The notes beneath the pieces were generated by a model. That model searched no databases, had not been told where the DNA came from, and saw only the letters and a list, made by a program, of their open reading frames with translations. 30,454 bases of DNA from Alphaproteobacteria bacterium. Lineage in GTDB: Bacteria > Pseudomonadota > Alphaproteobacteria > Rhizobiales > Devosiaceae. The position numbers were made by a program, and so were the translations under genes. The stretch is from contig JAJRRJ010000128.1 of the NCBI GenBank assembly GCA_024279575.1, positions 1 to 30,454 on the forward strand, given 5' to 3'. Shown one piece after another: positions 23,402 through 30,454 of the stretch. Every line of letters starts with the position of its first letter. Positions within the stretch are counted from its first letter, which is position 1.

Positions 23402-25249
23402 CTAAATGCGCATCAACGTATTAAGCAGTTCCTGCACTGTGGACATTACCCGCGCATTGGCCGCATAGGCAGTTTGCAACTCCATCAACAGAGCCATTTC
23501 CTTGTCCACATCAACCCCGTATTTTTCGTCCATTCTGTTAGACAGGGCTTCCATGGAAAGCCCTTGCGTTGCCTGAACCGACTGTGTTTTTTCAATGGAT
23601 GCGCCCTGAAACGACAACATTTGGGATACAAGGGCCGAAACATTGCCTGAAAGCTGATTTCGTCCCATGGATTTTGTCGACGTCACTTCACCTTGAAACT
23701 GAGTATCTGAAAGCGCATTCCAAATATGATTTGCCCTTGAAGCATCCCCCATCGGGGAATTCACATCAAACTTAACCAGCAAAGAATTATCCTGCTCGAT
23801 AGCGGAATTGATGGAAATACGTCCGGCAAATCCGGTTTTTTGTCCGATACCATCAAGTGAATTAGAAAAGGCAGAGTTTGCTGTATCAACAAACAGAGGC
23901 AGGGCCAAATTTCCATCCTGCAGATTTGAGGCGGTAAAACTGGCATTCAAACCATCAATATCACTGGTCGCAGCTACGCCGTCATCAAGAACCCGCAAAA
24001 CACTTCCTGCCGGATTGCTGACATTAATTGCCCCGCCAAGAGTTGCGTTCAGTGACGCTGCCACGGCAGCGATCCCGCCAGAAAAATCAAGCCCGATCGT
24101 GCGCACACCATCAGGACCAACATTATCCATCGGCAAAAGGCTGGCATCATCGACACGAACCACCCTGACTGTATTCGGATTCCCGCCCTCGGTATAATTT
24201 AATACAAAACTATTGCCCGGCTGTAGCGAACCCAAATCGATATCAAATCCGCTCTGTGCCCCTGAAGTTGCAGGACTTGAGGCAACATCAACATTGGACA
24301 GTGCCTGGGCAAGGCTTGCGGCAATATCATCAAGCTGACTTTGAGCTTGAACCAGAGAATCGTCCCGCAACTCGATCAAGGCACCAAGACGCCCGGACTG
24401 CAATATTCCCTGACCAACCAGATCCAACGGCAAACCAGCAGATGTTCTTAGGGAAAGTGACCCCACACCATTTTCACTTGAGACGCTGGAATATAAGGAA
24501 TTTGCAGACAGCACGCCCCCGTTTGTAAAGGAAAACACCGACTGCTGGTTGTCTAAAATCCCCACCCCTGAACGGGTCAGCAACCTGACACTTCCATTGT
24601 CGCGATAAGTCGCATTGACATCAATCACCTCAGCAATCGAGGCAACCAACCGATCCCGCTCATCCAATAGCGCACTTCTTGCACCGTCATCGTAGGAAAA
24701 TTCCGTCAACCGGCTATTTACCGCACGCAAATTGGACAGATCACCATTCAGGCCAGAGACGAGACTCTGCATCTGGGATTCAGTATCCCGCCTCAAATTC
24801 TGAATATTGACGCTTAATGCGTTCAGGCGATCAGCAAGAGCCCCCGCAGAAGTTAAAGCAGCTGCCCGGGTTGAAAAATCATCCGGGCTTGTGGCCATGG
24901 ACTGAATTGCCGACTCAAAATTGGCATACATCGTATCAAGCGAACTGGCGTCTCCCGGTTTCCCCAGAAAGCTTTCCAGTTGAACCAGAAAATCGGCGCG
25001 CACCTGTGCATAGCCGGAGCTTGATATCTGATTGCCATAATGGCGTTGCAAGGATTCATCGAATGCTCTTGATATCCCGGCAGAACGCACTGAACTGGAT
25101 ACATCACCGCTTCTCTCTATCAGGGTTTGACTTTGCGAATGGTAGCCAGGTGTCCCCGCATTGGATACGTTACGCGCCAGAATTTCCAGCCCGCGCTGGG
25201 TAACATTCATGCCAGACAACGCATTTGATAATGACCCGGTCAGGCTCAT
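23402..25249 (-). CDS. flgK: FlgK, hook-associated protein 1
   Basis: This 615-residue protein has the FlgK N-terminus (SNALSGMNVTQRGLEILARN then VSNAGTPGYHSQSQ). The conserved region GKPGDASSLDTMYANFESAI follows near residues 95-115. The C-terminus is LLMELQTAYAANARVMSTVQ and ELLNTLMRI. FlgK sits directly on the hook tip and precedes FlgL in the junction. The gene lies 66 nt after flgE. A short GCGCC-AA-GGCGC hairpin lies in that gap and may tune the flgE/flgK ratio. Confidence 0.95.
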   Translation of the reverse strand: MSLTGSLSNALSGMNVTQRGLEILARNVSNAGTPGYHSQSQTLIERSGDVSSSVRSAGISRAFDESLQRHYGNQISSSGYAQVRADFLVQLESFLGKPGDASSLDTMYANFESAIQSMATSPDDFSTRAAALTSAGALADRLNALSVNIQNLRRDTESQMQSLVSGLNGDLSNLRAVNSRLTEFSYDDGARSALLDERDRLVASIAEVIDVNATYRDNGSVRLLTRSGVGILDNQQSVFSFTNGGVLSANSLYSSVSSENGVGSLSLRTSAGLPLDLVGQGILQSGRLGALIELRDDSLVQAQSQLDDIAASLAQALSNVDVASSPATSGAQSGFDIDLGSLQPGNSFVLNYTEGGNPNTVRVVRVDDASLLPMDNVGPDGVRTIGLDFSGGIAAVAASLNATLGGAINVSNPAGSVLRVLDDGVAATSDIDGLNASFTASNLQDGNLALPLFVDTANSAFSNSLDGIGQKTGFAGRISINSAIEQDNSLLVKFDVNSPMGDASRANHIWNALSDTQFQGEVTSTKSMGRNQLSGNVSALVSQMLSFQGASIEKTQSVQATQGLSMEALSNRMDEKYGVDVDKEMALLMELQTAYAANARVMSTVQELLNTLMRI

Positions 25250-25315
25250 CCCATACCCCTTTCAACTAAAATGGCAACAGCTTAGTGAATGCGCCAAGGC
25301 GCCTCCAAAGGCTGA

Positions 25316-26692
25316 TTACCGCACCATATTTAACGCTTCTTGCAACATCTCATCCGATGTGGTCACAATCCTGGTTCCGGCAGCATAGGCCTGCTGGGTA
25401 ACAATCAAACGCGTGAACTCTTCTGAAATGTCCGTATTTGAGGCCTCCAGAGACGCCCCCTGAATGCCGTTGCCATCATTGTCAAAAATTGCTTCGCCAC
25501 TCTCGGATGTGGACGCATATGTGCCCCCATCCAGCTTTTTCAGCTGATTGGATGCATTGAAATCCGCCGTAACAATCTGCGCCCTCTCCACCGATTCTCC
25601 ATTGGAATAAGAAGCGACAATTCGCCCGTTATTATTGATGGTCACCGAGACAAATTCACCGGCAGCAAATCCATCCTGCGCCAGTTGTGTTACCTGCGCC
25701 GTCCCGTTTGCATCATCAAACTGGGTAACGCCGCCGGACTGATGCTGTAAATCCAGATTTCCCAACGACACACCGTTTACGCTGACTGCAGGCATCGTCA
25801 CAGTAGTGACCGCTGGTGACAAAGAACCATCTGCGGCAAAAGAATACTGCTGCCCTGAATTCTGCCACTTGGTTGCCGCCCCGACTGCAGTGCTATCGGT
25901 AAGATAAAACATATTCCACCTGTCAGCGGTGCCTGTGACCGGATTTTCAACTTTTGCCCAACGCATTTGCACATTAACCGGCGCGCCACTGGCCGAATAA
26001 ACGGTAATCGCTCCCCCGGATATGGATTGGGAAAGGAAAGTATCCGAATCCGTTGCACTTATTGTGCCCGCCCCCGCCGTGGTTGGATCCACCGCATAGG
26101 AACCAACATTGAGCAAATCCGAGTTCGCAACCGCCTCATCATAAGTTGGCGTCTGCGGCACCTGAGGTAAATTCAATTTATAGTCGATAGTTGCCGTTTG
26201 CTTGGCCGGTAGAAATGAATTGTCAATTTTTATTACCTCTGGAACTGAGCCTGAAATATTTCCAGTCGTGCCATCGATCGGAAGCCCTTTCAAATAGTAC
26301 CCCGCCCCGTTGACCAGATAGCCATCCGCATCAACCTGAAAGTCCCCACGGCGCGAATAATAGTTTGTACCGCCAAACAAAGCCTGCCCATCGTTCGTAC
26401 CAACCTTTTCATCCACCACAAAAAAGCTCTGATTATTCAATGCCATATGCGTTTCTGAAGACGACGCAATAATGTCGCCACGCTCATCGTTTGTTGCCAC
26501 TGAGTAGGCCTGAACAGCGCCTGACGTCTGCCGCCGCACAGCCGCCTCTGCGATCATGTCCACAAAATCTGTGTCCGTCCGCTTGAAGGCCGTGGTTTGT
26601 GAATTTGCAATATTGCCTGAAATATTTTCCAAAGCAAAGGCCTGTGCCTGTAGCCCAGAAACTGCCGTTGCCAGCGCACCATAAATACCCAT
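25316..26692 (-). CDS. flgE: FlgE, hook protein
   Basis: This 458-residue protein has the rod/hook N-terminus (YGALATAVSGLQAQAFALEN then ISGNIANSQTTAFKRTDTDF). The C-terminus includes SLEASNTDISEEFTRLIVTQ and QAYAAGTRIVTTSDEMLQEA. The large middle part (about residues 130-400), with YYSRRGDFQVDADGYLVNGA, makes it a hook rather than a rod protein. It is the first gene of the flgE-flgK-flgL operon. A sigma-54 promoter and an ftr-like palindrome lie upstream, matching late-class control. Confidence 0.94.
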   Translation of the reverse strand: MGIYGALATAVSGLQAQAFALENISGNIANSQTTAFKRTDTDFVDMIAEAAVRRQTSGAVQAYSVATNDERGDIIASSSETHMALNNQSFFVVDEKVGTNDGQALFGGTNYYSRRGDFQVDADGYLVNGAGYYLKGLPIDGTTGNISGSVPEVIKIDNSFLPAKQTATIDYKLNLPQVPQTPTYDEAVANSDLLNVGSYAVDPTTAGAGTISATDSDTFLSQSISGGAITVYSASGAPVNVQMRWAKVENPVTGTADRWNMFYLTDSTAVGAATKWQNSGQQYSFAADGSLSPAVTTVTMPAVSVNGVSLGNLDLQHQSGGVTQFDDANGTAQVTQLAQDGFAAGEFVSVTINNNGRIVASYSNGESVERAQIVTADFNASNQLKKLDGGTYASTSESGEAIFDNDGNGIQGASLEASNTDISEEFTRLIVTQQAYAAGTRIVTTSDEMLQEALNMVR

Positions 26693-26747
26693 ACTGAATT
26701 ACTCCATTTGCCCCAGACGCCCGAATGCGCCGATTCACCCCTCCAAC

Positions 26748-26764
26748 ACGCAAGATCAATGCCA
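26748..26764 (-). promoter_or_regulatory. Sigma-54 (-24/-12) promoter of flgE operon
   Basis: On the minus strand, TTGGCATTGATCTTGCG matches TGGCACG-N4-TTGCA with GG and GC exactly ten bases apart and a full TTGC at -12. Transcription would start near 26738, leaving a leader of about 45 nt before the flgE ATG at 26692. Confidence 0.8.
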
Positions 26765-26850
26765 AACACCTAACAGATTGATTTTTATAAGTTTATTGTA
26801 AAAGGCACCAGCGCAGACGCTGTTTTTGTGGAGTTTATTTCCCACAAAAC

Positions 26851-26865
26851 CGGCACAATTTGCCG
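26851..26865. promoter_or_regulatory. ftr-like palindrome upstream of flgE
   Basis: CGGCA-CAATT-TGCCG has perfect five-base arms. It lies about 120 bp upstream of the start expected for the flgE sigma-54 promoter, the same offset seen for the first flgF palindrome. It also falls about 150 nt before the divergent P-loop gene, for which no sigma-54 promoter is seen. Confidence 0.65.
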
Positions 26866-27016
26866 ATCCAAATATCAAAAGGAGCTCTAAGCAAAACGAA
26901 AATGCAAAACTTGAACCCCGTGCCCAACTGTTCTAAATGCAAACTAATCGGTTTACAGTAACGCAAAATGACCAAACCCGGCAGTTTTACCCAAACCACA
27001 AAAAGGAGCAGCCATA

Positions 27017-27886
27017 TTGCTATTTGAAAGCGCGGACGCATTTGTTGGCTCCACCTCTTACGCGGTAACAGCCTTTGGCATGTCCGGAGTAGGGAAAACG
27101 CGTGCTTCCGCCATGCTGCGCGCTGACAACTGGTTCCATTACTCCATAGATTATCGGATCGGCACACGCTATATGGGCGAATTCATTGTCGACAATCTAA
27201 AGCATGAGGCAATGAAGGTTCCATTTCTTAATGCACTGTTGCATTCTGACTCCATAGATATTTCATCAAACCTGCGTTTTGAAAACCTGGAGCCGCTTTC
27301 TGCGTATTTGGGTTCACCAGGAAATGCAGCACAGGGCGGTCTCTCCCTAAAAGAGTATCAAAAACGCCAGGAACAACACCGTATTGCCGAAATTTCTGCC
27401 ATGCTGGATGTCCCCTATTTCATTACACGGGCAAAAAAACTCTATAACTACGACAATTTCATCGCCGATACGGGTGGCTCTCTTATTGAAATAGTCGATC
27501 CTGCCAGTGACAATGATCAAGTGATCAACGTGCTTTGCGCCTCAACCGCCCTTTTGTATATCCGAGGAACGGATTCTGATGCTCAGGCACTAATTGATCG
27601 CTATAAGGCATCGCCCAAACCCATGTATTATCGCCCCGAACTACTGATTCAAAAGTGGGCAGAATTCAAAAAAATCAACCATATTGAGCGCGATGAAGAT
27701 GTCAGCCCAGCCGAATTCGGTGCATGGGGCTTTGAGGCAATTTTAAATGACCGCTTGCCCAGATATCAGGCATTGGCCGATCGTTTCGGATATACAATAG
27801 ATGGGTCAGAACTCTCCACTGCCCGAGATTCCAAGGACTTTCTGGAACTCATGCGAAAGGCAGTTGCCAAACGAAATGAGCCTTAA
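27017..27886 (+). CDS. P-loop ATPase/kinase-like protein of unknown function
   Basis: This 289-residue protein has a Walker A motif GMSGVGKT (residues 21-28), then ADNWFHYSIDYRIGTRYMGE. A stretch SAYLGSPGNAAQGGLSLKEY, with the fixed phrases LDVPYFITRAKKLYNYDNF and KPMYYRPELL, is typical of a conserved family annotated only as ATPase in alphaproteobacteria. The start is TTG 27017, 8 nt after AAGGAG; no in-frame ATG or GTG lies upstream with a comparable site. No membrane segment is seen. It is divergent from flgE and 75 nt before metA. Size and fold hints suggest a small-molecule kinase, but no substrate can be named. Confidence 0.75.
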   Translation: MLFESADAFVGSTSYAVTAFGMSGVGKTRASAMLRADNWFHYSIDYRIGTRYMGEFIVDNLKHEAMKVPFLNALLHSDSIDISSNLRFENLEPLSAYLGSPGNAAQGGLSLKEYQKRQEQHRIAEISAMLDVPYFITRAKKLYNYDNFIADTGGSLIEIVDPASDNDQVINVLCASTALLYIRGTDSDAQALIDRYKASPKPMYYRPELLIQKWAEFKKINHIERDEDVSPAEFGAWGFEAILNDRLPRYQALADRFGYTIDGSELSTARDSKDFLELMRKAVAKRNEP

Positions 27887-27961
27887 ACGGCACTATTCAA
27901 ATGGAAACTGCCTCCCACGGATTTCGCTTAACTCCAGTTTTCCAAGAGGACTATTTTTGCC

Positions 27962-28888
27962 ATGCCTATTCGTATTCCAAATGATCTGCCCGCCCGAAAA
28001 ACCCTTGAACGTGAGGGAATTGCGGTTATGGATTCTTCCCGCGCCGCCCGTCAGGATATCCGCCCATTACAGATTGGCCTCCTCAATCTGATGCCAAACA
28101 AAGAGCGCACAGAAACACAATTCACCCGCCTTGTAGGTGCAACCCCCCTTCAGGTTGAATTGTCGCTGGTGCGCATTTCAGATCACAAATCCAAAAACAC
28201 TTCTGAGGCACACCTCACCTCATTTTATCAAAAGTGGGAGGATGTGCGTACTCAGAAATTTGATGGGTGTATTGTGACCGGCGCGCCCATTGCCCACCTT
28301 CCTTTTGAGGATGTGAAATATTGGCCCGAAATGGTCGAAATCATGAACTGGACCCGCTCCAACGTGCATTCCAGCATGTTCATTTGCTGGGGGGTTCAGG
28401 CCGCACTGCATCATTTTCATGGCATTGCCCGAAAACCCCGCAAGCAAAAAGCGGTGGGCGTTTACCGCCATCAGGTACGCCAGACAAACTCGCCCTATCT
28501 GCGCGGCTTTTCTGATGATCTGGCAATCCCTGTTTCCCGCTCCCACGACATCGACGCCAATTCATTGCCCGCCAATTCCGGGTTGGAAATACTAATCGAC
28601 AGCGATGAAGTGGGTATCTGCATGCTAAACGACCCCAAAAATCGCGCCATCCATATGCTCAACCACCTTGAATATGACAATCATTCGCTTGGGGATGAAT
28701 TTGCGCGGGACAAAAAAGCTGGTCTTAATCCCGGCCTGCCAGTCGGCTATTATCCCTTAGATGACCCAACAAAAGCGCCACAAAACCGCTGGCGCAGCCA
28801 CGGGTTTTTGCTGTTCCAGAACTGGATCAACGAGATTTATCAAACGACCCCGTTTGATCTTGAGCAGGTGGGCACCGACAAAGCCTGA
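27962..28888 (+). CDS. metA: MetA, homoserine O-acyltransferase
   Basis: This 308-residue protein matches MetA throughout: IGLLNLMPNKERTETQFTRL, FDGCIVTGAPIAHLPFEDV, FICWGVQAALHHFHG and IHMLNHLEYD. The catalytic residues align without gaps to the numbering of E. coli and Bacillus MetA: Cys142, His235 and Glu237. The enzyme activates homoserine for methionine synthesis with acetyl- or succinyl-CoA. Residue 111, which in characterised enzymes is Glu (acetyl) or Gly (succinyl), is Ala here, so the donor cannot be assigned. The 75-nt gap upstream shows no SAM-II riboswitch pattern. Confidence 0.95.
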   Translation: MPIRIPNDLPARKTLEREGIAVMDSSRAARQDIRPLQIGLLNLMPNKERTETQFTRLVGATPLQVELSLVRISDHKSKNTSEAHLTSFYQKWEDVRTQKFDGCIVTGAPIAHLPFEDVKYWPEMVEIMNWTRSNVHSSMFICWGVQAALHHFHGIARKPRKQKAVGVYRHQVRQTNSPYLRGFSDDLAIPVSRSHDIDANSLPANSGLEILIDSDEVGICMLNDPKNRAIHMLNHLEYDNHSLGDEFARDKKAGLNPGLPVGYYPLDDPTKAPQNRWRSHGFLLFQNWINEIYQTTPFDLEQVGTDKA

Positions 28889-28911
28889 ATCACTTTGTAA
28901 GGGGGAACATG

Positions 28912-28936
28912 CAAGCGCTTGAAATCTAAGCGCTTG
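28912..28936. repeat. Paired AAGCGCTT palindromes between metA and the ycjX-family gene
   Basis: CAAGCGCTTG (28912-28921) and TAAGCGCTTG (28927-28936) are two copies of an 8-base perfect palindrome, 15 bp apart. Together they can also fold into one 9-bp stem with a 7-nt loop. No T tract follows, so a terminator is weak. A dimeric repressor operator is the other reading. The pair lies 24 nt after the metA stop and 54 nt before the next start. Confidence 0.5.
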
Positions 28937-28989
28937 TATTCTGCCCCGACGCGCCTATTTTGTCTCTACATACTTTTTTGGAAACTAAA

Positions 28990-30447
28990 ATGCCTCCATC
29001 GCCGACCAGTATCATCGACGAAATCGGCATTGCGCTCGATAATGTGACAGGTGCCGCCAGCGGAGCCATCACCCCCACAATGCGTCTAGGAGTTACCGGA
29101 TTAAGCCGATCAGGAAAAACGGTTTTTATCACATCTCTGGTTCACAACCTGCTAAATCAGGGCCGTATGCCGGGGTTTTCTCCCATTGCGGAGGGTCGGT
29201 TTTTAGGCGCACGCCTGAGCGAACACCCAAACAAAACCATCCCAAGGTTTGCATACGAAAAGCACCTGGAAGCGCTAAGCGGAAGCCACCCCCAATGGCC
29301 ACAATCAACCAAAACCATTTCCCAACTGCGCCTCACTCTGAAATTTCAAGGACAAGGTTGGCTGGCAAAACTAAATGGCCCCTCACATCTACACCTGGAT
29401 ATTATTGACTACCCCGGAGAATGGCTACTGGATTTGCCCCTTTTGTCTCTGTCGTATGCACAATGGTCAAAACAGGCCCTTGAGCGTGCGAACAATGCAA
29501 CTCAAACAAAAGAAGCCAAAGCGTTTTTAGCCGCGCTTAAACCCCTGAAGCAAGCCGCACCCGCCAGTGAACCTGATGCACAAAATCTGGCGGAGTTATT
29601 TACACTGTATTTAAGAGCCGCACGCGCCACCGGGAAATCCATGTCAACCTTGCCCCCCGGGCGGTTTTTACTGCCCGGAGATATGGAAAACTCCCCGGCC
29701 CTTACATTTGCCCCCCTGCCTGAGGCTTTTGCAAACCGCAAAACCGATAGTCTTTATGCATTGATGGCGCGCCGGTATGAAGCCTACAAGGCACTGGTTG
29801 TACGCCCGTTTTTCAAGGACCATTTTGCCCGACTGGACCGGCAAATTGTAACTGTTGATGCCTTGCGTGCCCTCAATGCGGGAGCCGATGCAGTAACTGA
29901 TTTGCAAAATGCCCTGGTTTCCGTACTATCCTGTTTTCGGCAGGGGGCAAATAATCCCCTGACGTGGCTTTTCGCCCGAAAAATCGACAAAATCCTGTTC
30001 GCAGCTACCAAAGCGGACCACGTTCACCACACTTCCCATGATCGCCTGCAAGCCATTATCAGCCAATTGGTAGCCAAAGCATCACAAACCGCAAATTTTT
30101 CCGGAGCGCAAACCAGAGCCCTGGCTATCGCCTCAATACGCGCCACAACCCACGGCACCATCAGCGATAAAAACGGTGATCTGGAATGCCTGGTTGGTAT
30201 CCCCGAAAAAGGCGAAAAACTGGACGCCACCACCTATGATGGAAAAACTGAAATCGCTCTGTTTCCCGGCGACTTACCAGAAAACCCGGAATCAATATTT
30301 CAACCCACCCTTCAACCAGGCTTGCTCAATTTCTTGAGATTTTCACCTCCAAAAAACTCAGCATCTCCTAAAAGCAACAACCCCGGTTTTCCCCATATTC
30401 GACTTGATCAGGCATTGGACTTTTTACTCGGAGACTGGATGAAATGA
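28990..30447 (+). CDS. ycjX: YcjX-family P-loop protein
   Basis: ATG 28990 is preferred, with GGA 7 nt before it; a TTG at 28960 lacks a good site. The 485-residue protein has Walker A GLSRSGKT (residues 37-44) followed by VFITSLVHNLL, the Walker B-like DIIDYPGEWLLDLPLLS, and the later stretch DRQIVTVDALRALNAGADAV, all typical of YcjX (DUF463). The family is a GTPase-like P-loop group often paired with YcjF/DUF697 membrane proteins and linked to stress in enterobacteria; its biochemical role is unsettled. The last codons (ATGAAATGA) overlap a following ATG, so a downstream gene is probably coupled. Confidence 0.92.
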   Translation: MPPSPTSIIDEIGIALDNVTGAASGAITPTMRLGVTGLSRSGKTVFITSLVHNLLNQGRMPGFSPIAEGRFLGARLSEHPNKTIPRFAYEKHLEALSGSHPQWPQSTKTISQLRLTLKFQGQGWLAKLNGPSHLHLDIIDYPGEWLLDLPLLSLSYAQWSKQALERANNATQTKEAKAFLAALKPLKQAAPASEPDAQNLAELFTLYLRAARATGKSMSTLPPGRFLLPGDMENSPALTFAPLPEAFANRKTDSLYALMARRYEAYKALVVRPFFKDHFARLDRQIVTVDALRALNAGADAVTDLQNALVSVLSCFRQGANNPLTWLFARKIDKILFAATKADHVHHTSHDRLQAIISQLVAKASQTANFSGAQTRALAIASIRATTHGTISDKNGDLECLVGIPEKGEKLDATTYDGKTEIALFPGDLPENPESIFQPTLQPGLLNFLRFSPPKNSASPKSNNPGFPHIRLDQALDFLLGDWMK

Positions 30448-30454
30448 GAAAACC
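30444..30454 (+). CDS. Probable start of ycjF/DUF697 gene (cut by window edge)
   Basis: An ATG at 30444 overlaps the ycjX-family stop as ATGA and stays open to the window edge (Met-Arg-Lys). A DUF697/YcjF gene usually follows ycjX, so this is the expected partner. Only three codons are visible, so identity rests on context. Confidence 0.35.

Larger units (their letters stand above)
26693..27016. other. Divergent intergenic region flgE / P-loop gene
   Basis: This 324-nt stretch has no credible gene. It holds the flgE sigma-54 promoter and one ftr-like palindrome. The rest is A/T-rich with no CtrA-type box and no clear sigma-70 promoter for the plus-strand gene. An AAGGAG Shine-Dalgarno at 27003-27008 belongs to the TTG-start gene at 27017. 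Confidence 0.6.

Noticed and set aside
27887..27961. SAM-II riboswitch upstream of metA
   Set aside because: Alphaproteobacterial metA genes often have one, but the characteristic pseudoknot pattern is not visible in this 75-nt gap. A covariance-model search (Rfam SAM-II family) would be decisive.
1..30454. Mobile elements, phage genes, CRISPR arrays, tRNA or rRNA genes
   Set aside because: No transposase or integrase, no regularly spaced repeats and no tRNA-like or rRNA-like sequence was noticed. A tRNAscan or Rfam run would settle any short RNA.

Overview
The window is a nearly continuous flagellar gene cluster from an alphaproteobacterium, followed at its right end by three unrelated chromosomal genes. 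The alphaproteobacterial assignment rests on flbT and flaF next to the flagellin gene, a fliX-like gene divergent from flgI, a single-domain FlgJ (CheL-like) followed by a FlgN/FlbY-like gene, a MotE-like protein, a DksA without its zinc cysteines, and the regulatory sites. Those sites are TTAA-N7-TTAA CtrA-type boxes, sigma-54 -24/-12 promoters, and a palindrome CGGCA-N5-TGCCG that resembles the ftr elements bound by FlbD in Caulobacter. Genus cannot be fixed from the sequence. No insertion sequences, CRISPR arrays, tRNA or rRNA genes were seen.

Layout. 1-1988 (minus): flgB-flgC-fliE-fliQ-fliR, early rod and export-gate genes, fliR cut by the window edge. 2176-3844 (plus): a long-tailed fliO overlapping fliP. 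3910-10453 (minus): fliL-fliM, a small membrane coiled-coil protein (PflI-like candidate), a motE-like gene, and a secreted protein of about 1100 residues with beta-rich modules and TPR-like helices. 10747-14022 (plus): flgF-flgG-flgA-flgH (distal rod, P-ring chaperone, L-ring), closed by a terminator. 14203-15699 (plus): an M32 carboxypeptidase. 15711-16674 (minus): fliX then dksA. 16967-18938 (plus): flgI-flgJ-flgN-like. 19041-21800 (plus): a doubtful small ORF, flagellin with a strong terminator, then flbT-flaF. 21891-26692 (minus): flgE-flgK-flgL (hook, two junction proteins). 27017-30447 (plus): a P-loop protein, metA, a ycjX-family gene, and the first codons of what is probably ycjF.

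How it fits together. The early operons (flgB..., fliL..., fliX) each carry a CtrA-type box upstream. The later structural operons (flgF..., flgI..., flgE...) each carry a sigma-54 promoter with exact GG-N10-GC spacing and one or two CGGCA-N5-TGCCG elements about 105-185 bp upstream of the predicted start. At flgB and fliX the palindrome instead lies 22-24 bp downstream of the CtrA box, where a repressor could act. This matches the Caulobacter logic in which CtrA starts the early class and FliX/FlbD with sigma-54 switches on hook and ring genes while repressing early ones. The flagellin gene lacks these signals, and FlbT/FlaF beside it suggest post-transcriptional control. The least understood part is the fliL-fliM-linked trio at 3910-8721, which may be a motor- or placement-related module.
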